Source of the DNA: Pseudonocardia oroxyli
GTDB taxonomy: Bacteria > Actinomycetota > Actinomycetes > Mycobacteriales > Pseudonocardiaceae
Assembly (NCBI RefSeq): GCF_900102195.1
Contig: NZ_FNBE01000001.1
Coordinates: 1 to 64,000 of the forward strand
Direction of reading: 5' to 3'
DNA: 64,000 nt
Part shown: positions 55,341 to 63,243 of the stretch, one piece after another
Numbering within the stretch: position 1 is the stretch's first letter
How the letters are laid out: each line of letters begins with the position of its first letter
Notes under the pieces: generated by a model
The model's input: only the letters and a program-made list of their open reading frames with translations
Told to the model about the DNA's origin: nothing
Databases searched by the model: none
Program-made: the position numbers and the translations under genes

Positions 55341-56644
55341 CGGACCACCCCGATGTTGACCCGCGAGTCCACCGGCGGCGCGTCGACCAGCTTGCCCGGG
55401 TTGAGCAGCCCCTTCGGGTCCGTCCGTCGCGCGGTCTCGCGGGCGAGCTCGACGTTGCGGTCCACGTACCACTGGTGCGGCGAGTGCACGCCCACCCCGA
55501 TCGCCTCCAGCCGGTCCATCCCGGCGAGCAGGTCCGCCTCCCCGGTGTACTCCGCGACGATCATGGCGCCGGGCCCGTGCTGGAACAGCTCCAGGTGCAG
55601 GTGCACCGGGCCCGGGTAGCAGGCGCGCACCGCGTCCGGGTCGTCCCAGAGCGGGGTCCCGGAGCTCTCGATGTGGAACAGCCGCGGCTGCGGCGCCGCC
55701 TGCTGCAGGAAGTAGACGGGGTGGTTGTAGGACATCCCGGAGAGCACGTCGGTCTCGGCGTAGTCGCGGGCGACCCGGACCACCTCCCCGTGCGTCCGGA
55801 TCCGCGCCGTGACCTCGTCGACCGTGGAGGCCTCGGCGATCACCCGCAGGCTCCACCGCGCCGGGTCGAGGTCGACCGGCAGTGTCGGGACCAGCGCGGG
55901 CTCGTCCCCCGACGCCAGCCGGGGCGCCACCGACAGCGTGGTCAGGGTCCGGTGCACGGCGACCAGGTCGGCGTAGGAGCCGAAGGACCCGTACACCGCC
56001 GCCCACTCCCGCGCCGGGTCCGTGCGGATCTCCACCTCGACGAGCACCCCGGTCACGCCGTAGGTGTGCACGAAGGGCTCCAGCTCCGCGCCGGAGACCG
56101 TGAACAGGGACCCACTGCCGTCCATCGGGGCGACCACGGCGGACACGACGAACCCGTCCGACGTCGTGCGGTGCTCGATCGTGCCCGTGCCCGCCGAGCC
56201 GCCGCCGACGAACCCGCCGACCGTGGACCCCTTGGTGCTCGGGAAGATCCAGACGTCCCGGCCCGCCGCCCGGGCGACCTCGTCGACGGTGGTGAGCTTG
56301 GCGCCCGCCCCGGCCCGCACGGTCTCTCCGGTCACCTCGACCGTGTCGAGCCCGCGCAGGTCCAGGACGATCCCGCCGTCGAACGGCGTGGCCTGGCCGT
56401 AGTTCCCGGTCCCCGCGCCGCGCGGGGTGACCGGGACGTCCTGCCGGTAGGCCACCGCCAGGACGTCCGCCACCTGCTGCGCCGACGTCGGCCGCACCAC
56501 GAGGTCCGCGACGTACCGCCCGGGCGGCAGCTTGTCCTGCAGCACCGGGGACATGCGCGACCAGTCCGAGGAGACCTTCAGCAGCAGCTCGCGGTCGGTC
56601 GAGACGTCGACGCCCAGGTCCGCCAGCTCGGACTCCAGGGTCAC
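55337..56644 (-). CDS. FAD-binding oxidoreductase (VAO/GlcD type)
   Basis: The 435-residue protein has the VAO-family FAD domain: VVRPTSAQQVADVLAVAYRQDVPVTPRGAGTGNYGQATP, the TTVDEVARAAGRDVWIFPSTKGSTVGGFVGGGSAGTGTIEH segment, and a C-terminal RRTDPKGLLNPGKL that closes the FAD site. It resembles D-lactate/glycolate-type or alditol-type oxidases; the substrate is unknown. The GTG overlaps the substrate-binding protein stop (GTGA), placing it in the operon. Confidence 0.88.
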   Translation of the reverse strand: MTLESELADLGVDVSTDRELLLKVSSDWSRMSPVLQDKLPPGRYVADLVVRPTSAQQVADVLAVAYRQDVPVTPRGAGTGNYGQATPFDGGIVLDLRGLDTVEVTGETVRAGAGAKLTTVDEVARAAGRDVWIFPSTKGSTVGGFVGGGSAGTGTIEHRTTSDGFVVSAVVAPMDGSGSLFTVSGAELEPFVHTYGVTGVLVEVEIRTDPAREWAAVYGSFGSYADLVAVHRTLTTLSVAPRLASGDEPALVPTLPVDLDPARWSLRVIAEASTVDEVTARIRTHGEVVRVARDYAETDVLSGMSYNHPVYFLQQAAPQPRLFHIESSGTPLWDDPDAVRACYPGPVHLHLELFQHGPGAMIVAEYTGEADLLAGMDRLEAIGVGVHSPHQWYVDRNVELARETARRTDPKGLLNPGKLVDAPPVDSRVNIGVVR

Positions 56645-57804
56645 GAGGTCCCCATCGAGATCGACGGGTCGATGAACTCGTTGGTGTACAACGACTCCGG
56701 GGTGGGTGCGGGGCCGGGGAGCGAGCCCTGCGCCTGCAGGATCGGCACGAAGGTGTTCACGATCTCCTGCATCCGCGCCGGGTCGAACCGCCCGAACACA
56801 CCCGATGCCGGGTCGTTGGTCACGAAGCCCTGCTCGAGCTGGGCCTTGGCCGAGAACGCCGCGACGCCCGCCGAGTAGGTCCAGCCGGTCTGGTACTCGT
56901 TCACCAGCTCGACGATCAGGTCGTTCGTGGGGCCGGGGTTCGCCAGGTAGTCGAGCTGCGCCCGCTGCATGATCGGCACGAGCTTCTGCAGGCAGGGACG
57001 CAGCGCGTCGAGCTTGTCGGCGCGCACGGCGAGCGGCTCGGGGTAGATCGAGTAGCCGACGTCCGCCGCCTTCTGGAAGGCGATCGGCTTGTTCCACTGC
57101 GGGATCTCGTTCTCGTAGATGTAGGGCTCGGCCGTGGCGAAGCCCTGCTGCAGGATCGTCGGGTCGGCGACGAACCGGGCGGGCGTGCCCTCGTAGGAGG
57201 TGTCCGACTGGGAGGGGGCCATCACGCCCTTGGCGGCGAGCAGCGCGGGCAGCACGTCACCCGAGGTCACCACGGGCGCGCCGCCCGCGGCGGCCTGCTG
57301 GATCGTGGTGGCGCCGGGGTGGCTCGCCGGGTCCCACATGATGATCTGCGGCGACACCGTGAGCTGGGAGGCCACCGCGACCACGGCCTGGTTCCCGGTC
57401 GCGGTGAGCGCGACGTCCGTGTTGACCGCGCCGAGGGTGATCGAATCGTCCAGCGCCATCAGGGCGGGCACCGGCTGGAACCCGACGTTCGGCCCGCCCG
57501 GCCGCACCTCGACGTCCACCCCGGTGTCCACCCCCTGCGCCACGAGCGAGCCGGTGACCGACTTGTTCGCGGCGTCGATGGTGCGGTCCGGGCCGACGAC
57601 CGAGTACATCGCGCCGTGCTCGGCCTCCGGCTGCCAGTCCTGCTGGAAGACGATCTTCGCCGGGCAGCCCGCGGCGGCGAGGTCGAGCGGGCCGCCCGCG
57701 GGGGCGGCGGGCGCGGCGGGGCCCGAGGAGGCGGCCTGGGTGCCGCCGCCGCACCCCGCCAGCACCAGGGCGGTGATCACGAGCAGACCTGTCCTGCGCA
57801 GCAT
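56641..57804 (-). CDS. ABC transporter substrate-binding lipoprotein, NMT1/THI5-like
   Basis: The 387-residue protein has a lipoprotein signal with LVLAGC lipobox, an Ala/Pro-rich linker and a periplasmic-binding fold (KIVFQQDWQPEAEHGAMY, similar to thiamine-precursor, pyrimidine and nitrate/taurine binders). The QQDWQPEAEHGAMY lead is typical of binding proteins for pyrimidine-like compounds. The ATG at 57804 follows a GGAGG ribosome site; an ATG at 57822 is possible. It supplies the import system whose permease and ATPase lie just upstream. Confidence 0.88.
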   Translation of the reverse strand: MLRRTGLLVITALVLAGCGGGTQAASSGPAAPAAPAGGPLDLAAAGCPAKIVFQQDWQPEAEHGAMYSVVGPDRTIDAANKSVTGSLVAQGVDTGVDVEVRPGGPNVGFQPVPALMALDDSITLGAVNTDVALTATGNQAVVAVASQLTVSPQIIMWDPASHPGATTIQQAAAGGAPVVTSGDVLPALLAAKGVMAPSQSDTSYEGTPARFVADPTILQQGFATAEPYIYENEIPQWNKPIAFQKAADVGYSIYPEPLAVRADKLDALRPCLQKLVPIMQRAQLDYLANPGPTNDLIVELVNEYQTGWTYSAGVAAFSAKAQLEQGFVTNDPASGVFGRFDPARMQEIVNTFVPILQAQGSLPGPAPTPESLYTNEFIDPSISMGTS

Positions 57805-57818
57805 GGGACCTCCGAGAG

Positions 57819-58673
57819 TCATCTGGTGTGCCCGCCGTACCAGCGGCCGACCACGGCCTTGTCCAGCGCGGCGAAGATCGAGAACACGACCACCCCGAAC
57901 AGCGCGGTGAGGGTGACCGCCGTGAGCAGCGCCTCCATCTGCAGGCGCAGTGTGTAGGTGCGCAGCAGGCCGCCGATGCCCGGCGCCCCCTGCTGGAAGT
58001 AGAAGTCCGCGACGATCACGCCGATCACCGACAGACCCGCGGCGTTCCGCAGCCCGGTGAAGATCGACGGGACGGCGGCCGGGAACTGCAGCTTGACCAG
58101 CCGCTGCCACCGGCTCGCCTTGTTCAGGGTGAGCAGGTCGTGTGCGGCGGCGCTCGCGGACTGCAGCCCGAACAGGGTGTTGGAGATCATCGGGAACAGC
58201 GCGATGATCACGCACACGACCACCCGGGCGGTGAACGCGTACCCGAGCCAGATGCCGATCAGCGGCACCAGGGCGAGGATCGGGATGGTCTGCAGGATCA
58301 CCGCGTACGGGTAGAGGACCCGCTCGGCCCACCCGGACTGCGACATCACGGTGGCGTAGCCGATCCCCAGCACCACCGCGATCACCAGGCCGACCAGCGC
58401 CACCACCGCGCTGCGGCCCAGCGCCTCCAGCATCGGGCCCATCAGCGCGCCGTTGCCCAGCGCGCTGCCGTAGGCCTCGTGCGGCGGGGGCAGCAGGAAA
58501 CGCTGGTCCGCGGGCAGCACGAGGTAGGTCACGGCGTACCAGAGGACGGCGATGCCGCCCAGCGCGGCGAGGATCGGCAGGGAACGGGCAAGTGCGGTGC
58601 GCCACCAGGGCCGCCCCGGAACCGCCCGCGCCTCGACCGGCAGTCCGGTGGTCGGTGCCTCGACGGTGGTCAT
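57819..58673 (-). CDS. ABC transporter permease (SsuC/TauC type)
   Basis: The 284-residue protein has about six membrane segments and the inner-membrane-component motif near LTLNKASRWQRLVKLQFPAAVPSIFTGLRNAAGLSVIG, the EAA loop that contacts the ATPase. The family imports nitrate, sulfonates, taurine or pyrimidine precursors. The start overlaps the ATPase stop by 4 bases. Confidence 0.92.
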   Translation of the reverse strand: MTTVEAPTTGLPVEARAVPGRPWWRTALARSLPILAALGGIAVLWYAVTYLVLPADQRFLLPPPHEAYGSALGNGALMGPMLEALGRSAVVALVGLVIAVVLGIGYATVMSQSGWAERVLYPYAVILQTIPILALVPLIGIWLGYAFTARVVVCVIIALFPMISNTLFGLQSASAAAHDLLTLNKASRWQRLVKLQFPAAVPSIFTGLRNAAGLSVIGVIVADFYFQQGAPGIGGLLRTYTLRLQMEALLTAVTLTALFGVVVFSIFAALDKAVVGRWYGGHTR

Positions 58674-59401
58674 GAGTGCTCTCCCAGGGCTTCGCTGACC
58701 CGGCCGGTCAGCTCGGCGAACTCGGGTGCGTACCGCAGCTCGGGCGGTCGCGGGTAGGCGAAGGGCACCGGGATCTCCGCGACGATCCGGCCCGGACGAC
58801 CGCTCATCACGACCACCCGGGTGGAGAGGTAGACCGCCTCGGACACCGAGTGCGTGATGAACAGCCCCGCGAAACCCTTGAGCTGGAACAGCTTCTGCAG
58901 CTCGGTCTGCATCTGCAGGCGGGTGATCTCGTCGAGCGCGCCGAACGGCTCGTCGAACAGCGCGAGGTCCGGGTCGGCGACCAGGGCGCGGGCGAGCGAG
59001 ACCCGCATCCGCATGCCGCCGGAGAGCTTGCGCGGGTGCTGCGCCTCGAACCCGGTGAGCCCCACCAGCTCCAGCGCCTCGAGGGCCCGGCGGCGGCGTT
59101 CCTCGCGCGGCACCCGGCGCAGCTCGCCGACGAGCTCGACGTTCCGCAGTGCGCTGCGCCACTCCAGCAGCGTCGGGTCCTGGAAGACGTAGCTCGTCGA
59201 CGCGGCCTCGACGGCCACCGTGCCGCGGGTCACCGTCTCCAGGCCGGACGCCAGCCGCAGCAGCGTGGACTTGCCGCAGCCCGACGGCCCGACGACCGTG
59301 ACGAAGTCCCCCGGCGCCAGGTCGAGGCTGACCTCGCGCACGGCCACCGTGCCGGTGTCGAACTGTTTGGTGACGCCCTCGAGCGTCAGGGTTCCGGTCA
59401 T
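58670..59401 (-). CDS. ABC transporter ATP-binding protein (SsuB/TauB type)
   Basis: The 243-residue ATPase has Walker A VVGPSGCGKSTLLRL, Q-loop YVFQDPTLLEWRS, signature KLSGGMRMRVSLARAL, Walker B LALFDEPFGALDEITR and H-loop LFITHSVSEAVYL. The order of the genes (ATPase, permease, binding protein) forms one complete importer. It is coupled to the amidohydrolase upstream by a 4-base overlap. Confidence 0.94.
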   Translation of the reverse strand: MTGTLTLEGVTKQFDTGTVAVREVSLDLAPGDFVTVVGPSGCGKSTLLRLASGLETVTRGTVAVEAASTSYVFQDPTLLEWRSALRNVELVGELRRVPREERRRRALEALELVGLTGFEAQHPRKLSGGMRMRVSLARALVADPDLALFDEPFGALDEITRLQMQTELQKLFQLKGFAGLFITHSVSEAVYLSTRVVVMSGRPGRIVAEIPVPFAYPRPPELRYAPEFAELTGRVSEALGEHS

Positions 59402-60663
59402 GCGACCACCTCGGGGAGCTCGGACGGGGACAGGGCGACCTGCCGGGCGACGCGGGAGTCGGCGACCACGCGTCCGCCCGCGAGCACGATCCGGGCCTCG
59501 GGGGCGCCGGCGAGCAGGTCCCCGGGCTCGGTGTCCGGGACCAGGAGCAGATCCGCCCGCTCCCCCGGCCCGACGCCCGCGGCCGGGAGGCCGAGCACCG
59601 CGCGGGCGCCTCCGGTGACCGCGTGCAGGGCCTCGCCCGCCCGCAGGTGCCCGGCGGTCTGGAGCAGGGACGTCGTCTCGAAGGGATCGGCGCGACCGGC
59701 CGGGTTGAACGGGTCCCGCAGGTTGTCCGCGCCCGCGGCCAGCGGCACGCCCGCCGCGAGGATCGCGGGCAGCGGGGCGAGCCCGCGCGGGTTGCCCGGG
59801 ATGCCGCGGCCCTGCAGGTAGAGGTTGGTGATCGGGAGCGTGACGATGCCGATCCCGGCCCGCGCGGTCAGATCCAGGACCTGGGCGAGCCGGTCCGGCG
59901 GGAGCATCCCGAGGCGCACGCAGTGGCTCGCGGTGACCCGCTGCCGCATGCCGCGGGCGAGCACCTGGCGGGCCATCTCCTCCAGGTCCAACGCGTGCCC
60001 GACGTCCGTCTGCTCGTCCGCGTGCAGGTCGACGGGCAGGTCGTGGGCCTGCGCGACGTCCAGCATGCGGGTGATCTCGTGCCGCGGGTCCGGCGCCAGG
60101 TGCGGGCAGCCGCCGACCACGTCCACCCCGCGGGCCACGGCCTCGGCCACCACCCCGTCGTCCGCCTCGGAGCCGGCGAGCAGGCACACCTGCAGGTCGA
60201 CGGTGCCGCGCAGGCGCTCCCGGAGCCCGACCAGCGCGTCCACCCCGCGGAAGCGGTCGCCCTCCAGCGGGACGTCCACGTGGCTGCGGATCGCGGTGAT
60301 GCCGTTGGCGAGGTAGCGGCCGACGGCGGCCAGCGCGCGGGACTCGATGTCCGCCCGGTCGATCCCGGGCAGGATCGAGCGCCACTGGGCGATCGCCGTC
60401 GGCAGGTCGTTGCCCGCGCCCGGGTCCATGCGCGGCGCGGTGAGGGCCTTGTCGAGGTGGGCGTGCGGCTCGCAGGCGGCGGGCAGCACCCGCCAGCCGG
60501 ACGCCTCCAGCGACACGCCCGGACCGGGGGTGTCCGCGACGGAACCACCGGAGAGCAGCACCTCACCGCGGGTCCCGTCCGGCAGCCGCACGCCGTGCAG
60601 CGCCGCGACCTCGACCCCCGCCAGGCAGGGGGCGGCCGACGGCGCCCCGACCGACGCACTCAC
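59398..60663 (-). CDS. Cytosine deaminase-like amidohydrolase
   Basis: The 421-residue protein is a TIM-barrel amidohydrolase with intact metal ligands: EPHAHLDKA, DLHADEQTDVG, TASHCVRLGML and PLAAGADNLRDPFNP. It is most like CodA and related N-heterocycle deaminases, so it probably hydrolyses an exocyclic amine or amide of a pyrimidine-like ring. I use the GTG at 60663, preceded by CAGGTCAGA; a TTG 4 codons upstream also exists. It is the first gene of the operon and is divergent from the XRE-cupin regulator. Confidence 0.88.
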   Translation of the reverse strand: MSASVGAPSAAPCLAGVEVAALHGVRLPDGTRGEVLLSGGSVADTPGPGVSLEASGWRVLPAACEPHAHLDKALTAPRMDPGAGNDLPTAIAQWRSILPGIDRADIESRALAAVGRYLANGITAIRSHVDVPLEGDRFRGVDALVGLRERLRGTVDLQVCLLAGSEADDGVVAEAVARGVDVVGGCPHLAPDPRHEITRMLDVAQAHDLPVDLHADEQTDVGHALDLEEMARQVLARGMRQRVTASHCVRLGMLPPDRLAQVLDLTARAGIGIVTLPITNLYLQGRGIPGNPRGLAPLPAILAAGVPLAAGADNLRDPFNPAGRADPFETTSLLQTAGHLRAGEALHAVTGGARAVLGLPAAGVGPGERADLLLVPDTEPGDLLAGAPEARIVLAGGRVVADSRVARQVALSPSELPEVVA

Positions 60664-60692
60664 TCTGACCTGCAAAATATTGATGGAGTCAC

Positions 60693-60721
60693 AACACGGG
60701 GCACGCTAGGCTCCTCGTGTT
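60693..60721. promoter_or_regulatory. Candidate operator of the XRE-cupin regulator
   Basis: AACACG (60693-60698) and CGTGTT (60716-60721) form an inverted repeat with a 17-base spacer in the 94-base divergent promoter region, next to an AT-rich patch (AAAATATTGATGG). Confidence 0.35.
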
Positions 60722-60757
60722 TCGTCCCGATGTCCCCCGTTACCGGACGTGTGAAGG

Positions 60758-61348
60758 ATGCCCATCCGAAACCCCCAGAAGGCAGCCGACGTCCGACTCG
60801 GCCAGGCCATCCGCTCCCGCCGCCGCGCGCTCGGCCGCACCCTCGCCCAGGTCGCCGCCGCGTCCGGGCTGTCCCAGCCGTTCCTGTCCCAGCTCGAGCT
60901 GGGCCGCACCCGGCCGTCGATGCGGTCGCTGTTCCGGATCGCCGAGGCGCTCGGCACGACCCAGCAGGCCCTGCTCGCCGAAGCCGGGGACGACGGCGCG
61001 GTGCTCATGGTCGACTCCGCGCGCTCCCTCTCCGGCGAGGCCTCCAGCGGCGCCGGTCCGGGGGCGCGGCTGCTGCACCACGATCCCGACCTCACCGAGT
61101 TCGTGGGGCTGCCGCGGGAGTTCCAGGAGTTCTTCAGCCACGCCCGCCGGGAGGCGCTGTACGTGGTGCGCGGCACGATCGAGGTGGAGCTGGGCGCCAC
61201 ATCGGCCGAGCCCGGGGCCACCCGGGTGCTCGGCGAGCGGGACACCCTCGCCTACCCGGGCGAGACGCCGCACCGCTACCGGCAGCTCGGAGCGGAGCAG
61301 GCGATCGTGCTGGTCGTGCACTCGTCGGGGGGAGACGGACATGCCTGA
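60758..61348 (+). CDS. XRE-cupin transcriptional regulator
   Basis: The 196-residue protein has an N-terminal HTH_3 domain (VRLGQAIRSRRRALGRTLAQVAAASGLSQPFLSQLELGRTRPSMRSLFRIAEAL). A C-terminal cupin follows (SHARREALYVVRGTIEVELG ... GERDTLAYPGETPHRYRQLG). This fold often controls catabolic genes for amines or pyrimidines. It is divergent from the amidohydrolase operon, its likely target. Its end overlaps the next gene by 8 bases. Confidence 0.9.
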   Translation: MPIRNPQKAADVRLGQAIRSRRRALGRTLAQVAAASGLSQPFLSQLELGRTRPSMRSLFRIAEALGTTQQALLAEAGDDGAVLMVDSARSLSGEASSGAGPGARLLHHDPDLTEFVGLPREFQEFFSHARREALYVVRGTIEVELGATSAEPGATRVLGERDTLAYPGETPHRYRQLGAEQAIVLVVHSSGGDGHA

Positions 61349-61931
61349 GGCCCTGCCGCCGGGCGGCGGCATGGAGGTGCTCGCCTCCTGGCTGCAGGAC
61401 GCCCGCGAGCTCGGCTGGACCATGACGCTGGCGACCGCGGGCCCCGCCGGACCCTCCGCCCGCACCGTGGTCGTCACCGCCGTCGACACGGAGTCGGTCC
61501 GGTTCCACACCTCGGCCCCCACCGGCAAGACGGTCGACCGCGCCGCGGACGACCGCGCCGCCGGGGTGTTCCACTGGCCCGCGCTGGGCCGCCAGGCGGT
61601 GCTGACCGGGCGCCTGGTCGAGCTCCCCCGCGAGGTCACCGAGGCCGCCTACCGCACCCGCCCGCGGCAGCTGCAGCTCGTCGGCTGGGTGTACGACGAC
61701 CTGCTGCCGCAGCTGCACGGCCCCGACCACGAGGTGCCCGCCGGCGCGGTCGAGGAGCGCTTCGCCGCCCACGCCGCCGGCGCGGCGACGGCCCCGCCCA
61801 GCTGGACCACCCTCGCCCTGGTCCCGAGCAGGCTGGAGCTCTGGCGCGCGGGCACCGCCGACACCCCACCCGCCCGCACCCGCTACGTCCGCGAGGCCGA
61901 CACCTGGCGGAGAAGACAAGTGCTCCCGTGA
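61341..61931 (+). CDS. PNPOx-family flavin protein
   Basis: The 196-residue protein has the pyridoxamine-phosphate-oxidase fold: MTLATAGPAGPSARTVVVTAVDTESVRFHTSAPTGKTVDRAADD, AGVFHWPALGRQAVLTGRLVEL, and C-terminal PPSWTTLALVPSRLELWRAG. FMN binding is likely. True PdxH proteins share this pattern but have stricter C-terminal motifs, so its substrate is open. It may be a flavin reductase-like partner in the neighbouring catabolic pathway. Confidence 0.85.
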   Translation: MPEALPPGGGMEVLASWLQDARELGWTMTLATAGPAGPSARTVVVTAVDTESVRFHTSAPTGKTVDRAADDRAAGVFHWPALGRQAVLTGRLVELPREVTEAAYRTRPRQLQLVGWVYDDLLPQLHGPDHEVPAGAVEERFAAHAAGAATAPPSWTTLALVPSRLELWRAGTADTPPARTRYVREADTWRRRQVLP

Positions 61932-61968
61932 GCGGCGATGGTCGCCCTGGCGACTATCGCCGCTCACG
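61927..61968. terminator. 20-bp hairpin between convergent genes
   Basis: CGTGAGCGGCGATGGTCGCC (61927-61946) pairs with 61949-61968 through a 2-nt loop, one G-T wobble. Both convergent stop codons lie in the arms, so this is a bidirectional terminator. Confidence 0.75.
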
Positions 61969-63243
61969 ACGGTGGTCGAGCAGGCGGCCGAGCGCGGACA
62001 CGATCTCCGGCTCGGGCCGGGTGACCAGCACGTAGTCCTCGACCACCACGCGCCCGCCCACCACGACGTGCCGGGGGCGGCGGCCGGGCGCGGCCCACAG
62101 CAGGCCCGCGAGGGGGTCGGCGACCCCGGCGTCCGCCACCCCGGTGACGTCCCAGCAGACCAGGTCGGCGGCGAACCCCGGGTCCAGGCGGCCGAGCATC
62201 GGGAACGCGCCGGGGGTGGTCCGGCCGAGCCCCGCGGCGGACCCGGCGGTCGCCCAGGTCAGCACCTCGCGGGCCGCCACCGGACGCCCGACGAGCGGGG
62301 CGACCTGCATCGCCAGCCGGGCGTCCGCGAGGAGGTGTCCGGCGTCGTTGCTGCCCCCGCCGGAGGTGCCGAGCCCGACCGCGACCCCGGCGTCCGCGAG
62401 CGCGGCGGCGGGCGCCACACCCCACCCCATCGGCAGGTCGCAGCCCGGTGCGTGGGTCGCGGACACACCCGCGGCCGCGACCCGGGCCAGCTCGGCATCG
62501 GTGATGCCGCAGAGGTGCGCGAGGGTGACGTCGGGGGCGAGCCAGCCCCACTCGTCGAGCAGGTCGAGGGGGCGGCGCCCGTACCGCGCGGCGGCGATCT
62601 CGACGTCCACCTGCTCGTTCGCCTGGGTGCGGCGGCGCAGCCCGTGGCGCGCGGCGACCTCGCCGAGCAGCGCGAACGTCTCCGGCGCGTCGCTGTGCAC
62701 GCCCGCGGGCCCCACCGCGACCTGCACGTCCGTGCCGGCGAGGGCCTGCACGACCGCCTCCGCCGAGGCGGCGGCCTGCTCCGGGTCGTCCCGCGCGGAG
62801 CCTCGCACGAACACCAGCCGGGCACCCAGCTCGCCCGCCGCCCGGGCCACCGCCGACGCCACGGCGACCCCGTCGCCGGGCGGCCAGTTGAGCTGGTGGT
62901 CGGCCACCGTCGTGACCCCGCAGAGCAGCGCCTCCGCCAGGCCCACCGACGCCGCGGCGTGCGCGGACTCGGCGTCGATCCCGACGGCGGCGTAGGCGGC
63001 CGCCATCGCGGGCAGCCACTCCCGCATCGGGACGCCGCGGGTGCCGGGCAGGGTCCGGAACGCGCTCTGCAGGAGATGGTGGTGGGCGTTGACCAGGCCG
63101 GGGGTGACCACGCAGCCCGAGGCGTCCAGCACCCGTCCCGGCACGGGGTCCGCGACGACGAGCCCGTCCCGGCAGGACACCGCCCCGCCCGGGACCTCCG
63201 CCGACCCCGTCCACACGAGGTCGGCGCCGCGGACGGTGAGCAT
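61954..63243 (-). CDS. Amidohydrolase (8-oxoguanine/atrazine-type) with altered metal site
   Basis: The 429-residue protein has the overall layout of the SsnA/TrzN/8-oxoguanine deaminase family: VTPGLVNAHHHLLQSAFR, LCGVTTVADHQLNWP, ARYGRRPLDLLDEWGWLAPDVTLAHLCGITDAEL and GHLLADARLAMQVAP. The third metal ligand site reads RTQANEQ where HxHxxE is expected, and the aspartate of LGTDG is Ser (LGTSGGGSND). Two ligands of the usual Zn site are therefore missing. It could use a different metal arrangement or be inactive. The start overlaps the helR stop. Confidence 0.82.
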   Translation of the reverse strand: MLTVRGADLVWTGSAEVPGGAVSCRDGLVVADPVPGRVLDASGCVVTPGLVNAHHHLLQSAFRTLPGTRGVPMREWLPAMAAAYAAVGIDAESAHAAASVGLAEALLCGVTTVADHQLNWPPGDGVAVASAVARAAGELGARLVFVRGSARDDPEQAAASAEAVVQALAGTDVQVAVGPAGVHSDAPETFALLGEVAARHGLRRRTQANEQVDVEIAAARYGRRPLDLLDEWGWLAPDVTLAHLCGITDAELARVAAAGVSATHAPGCDLPMGWGVAPAAALADAGVAVGLGTSGGGSNDAGHLLADARLAMQVAPLVGRPVAAREVLTWATAGSAAGLGRTTPGAFPMLGRLDPGFAADLVCWDVTGVADAGVADPLAGLLWAAPGRRPRHVVVGGRVVVEDYVLVTRPEPEIVSALGRLLDHRRERR

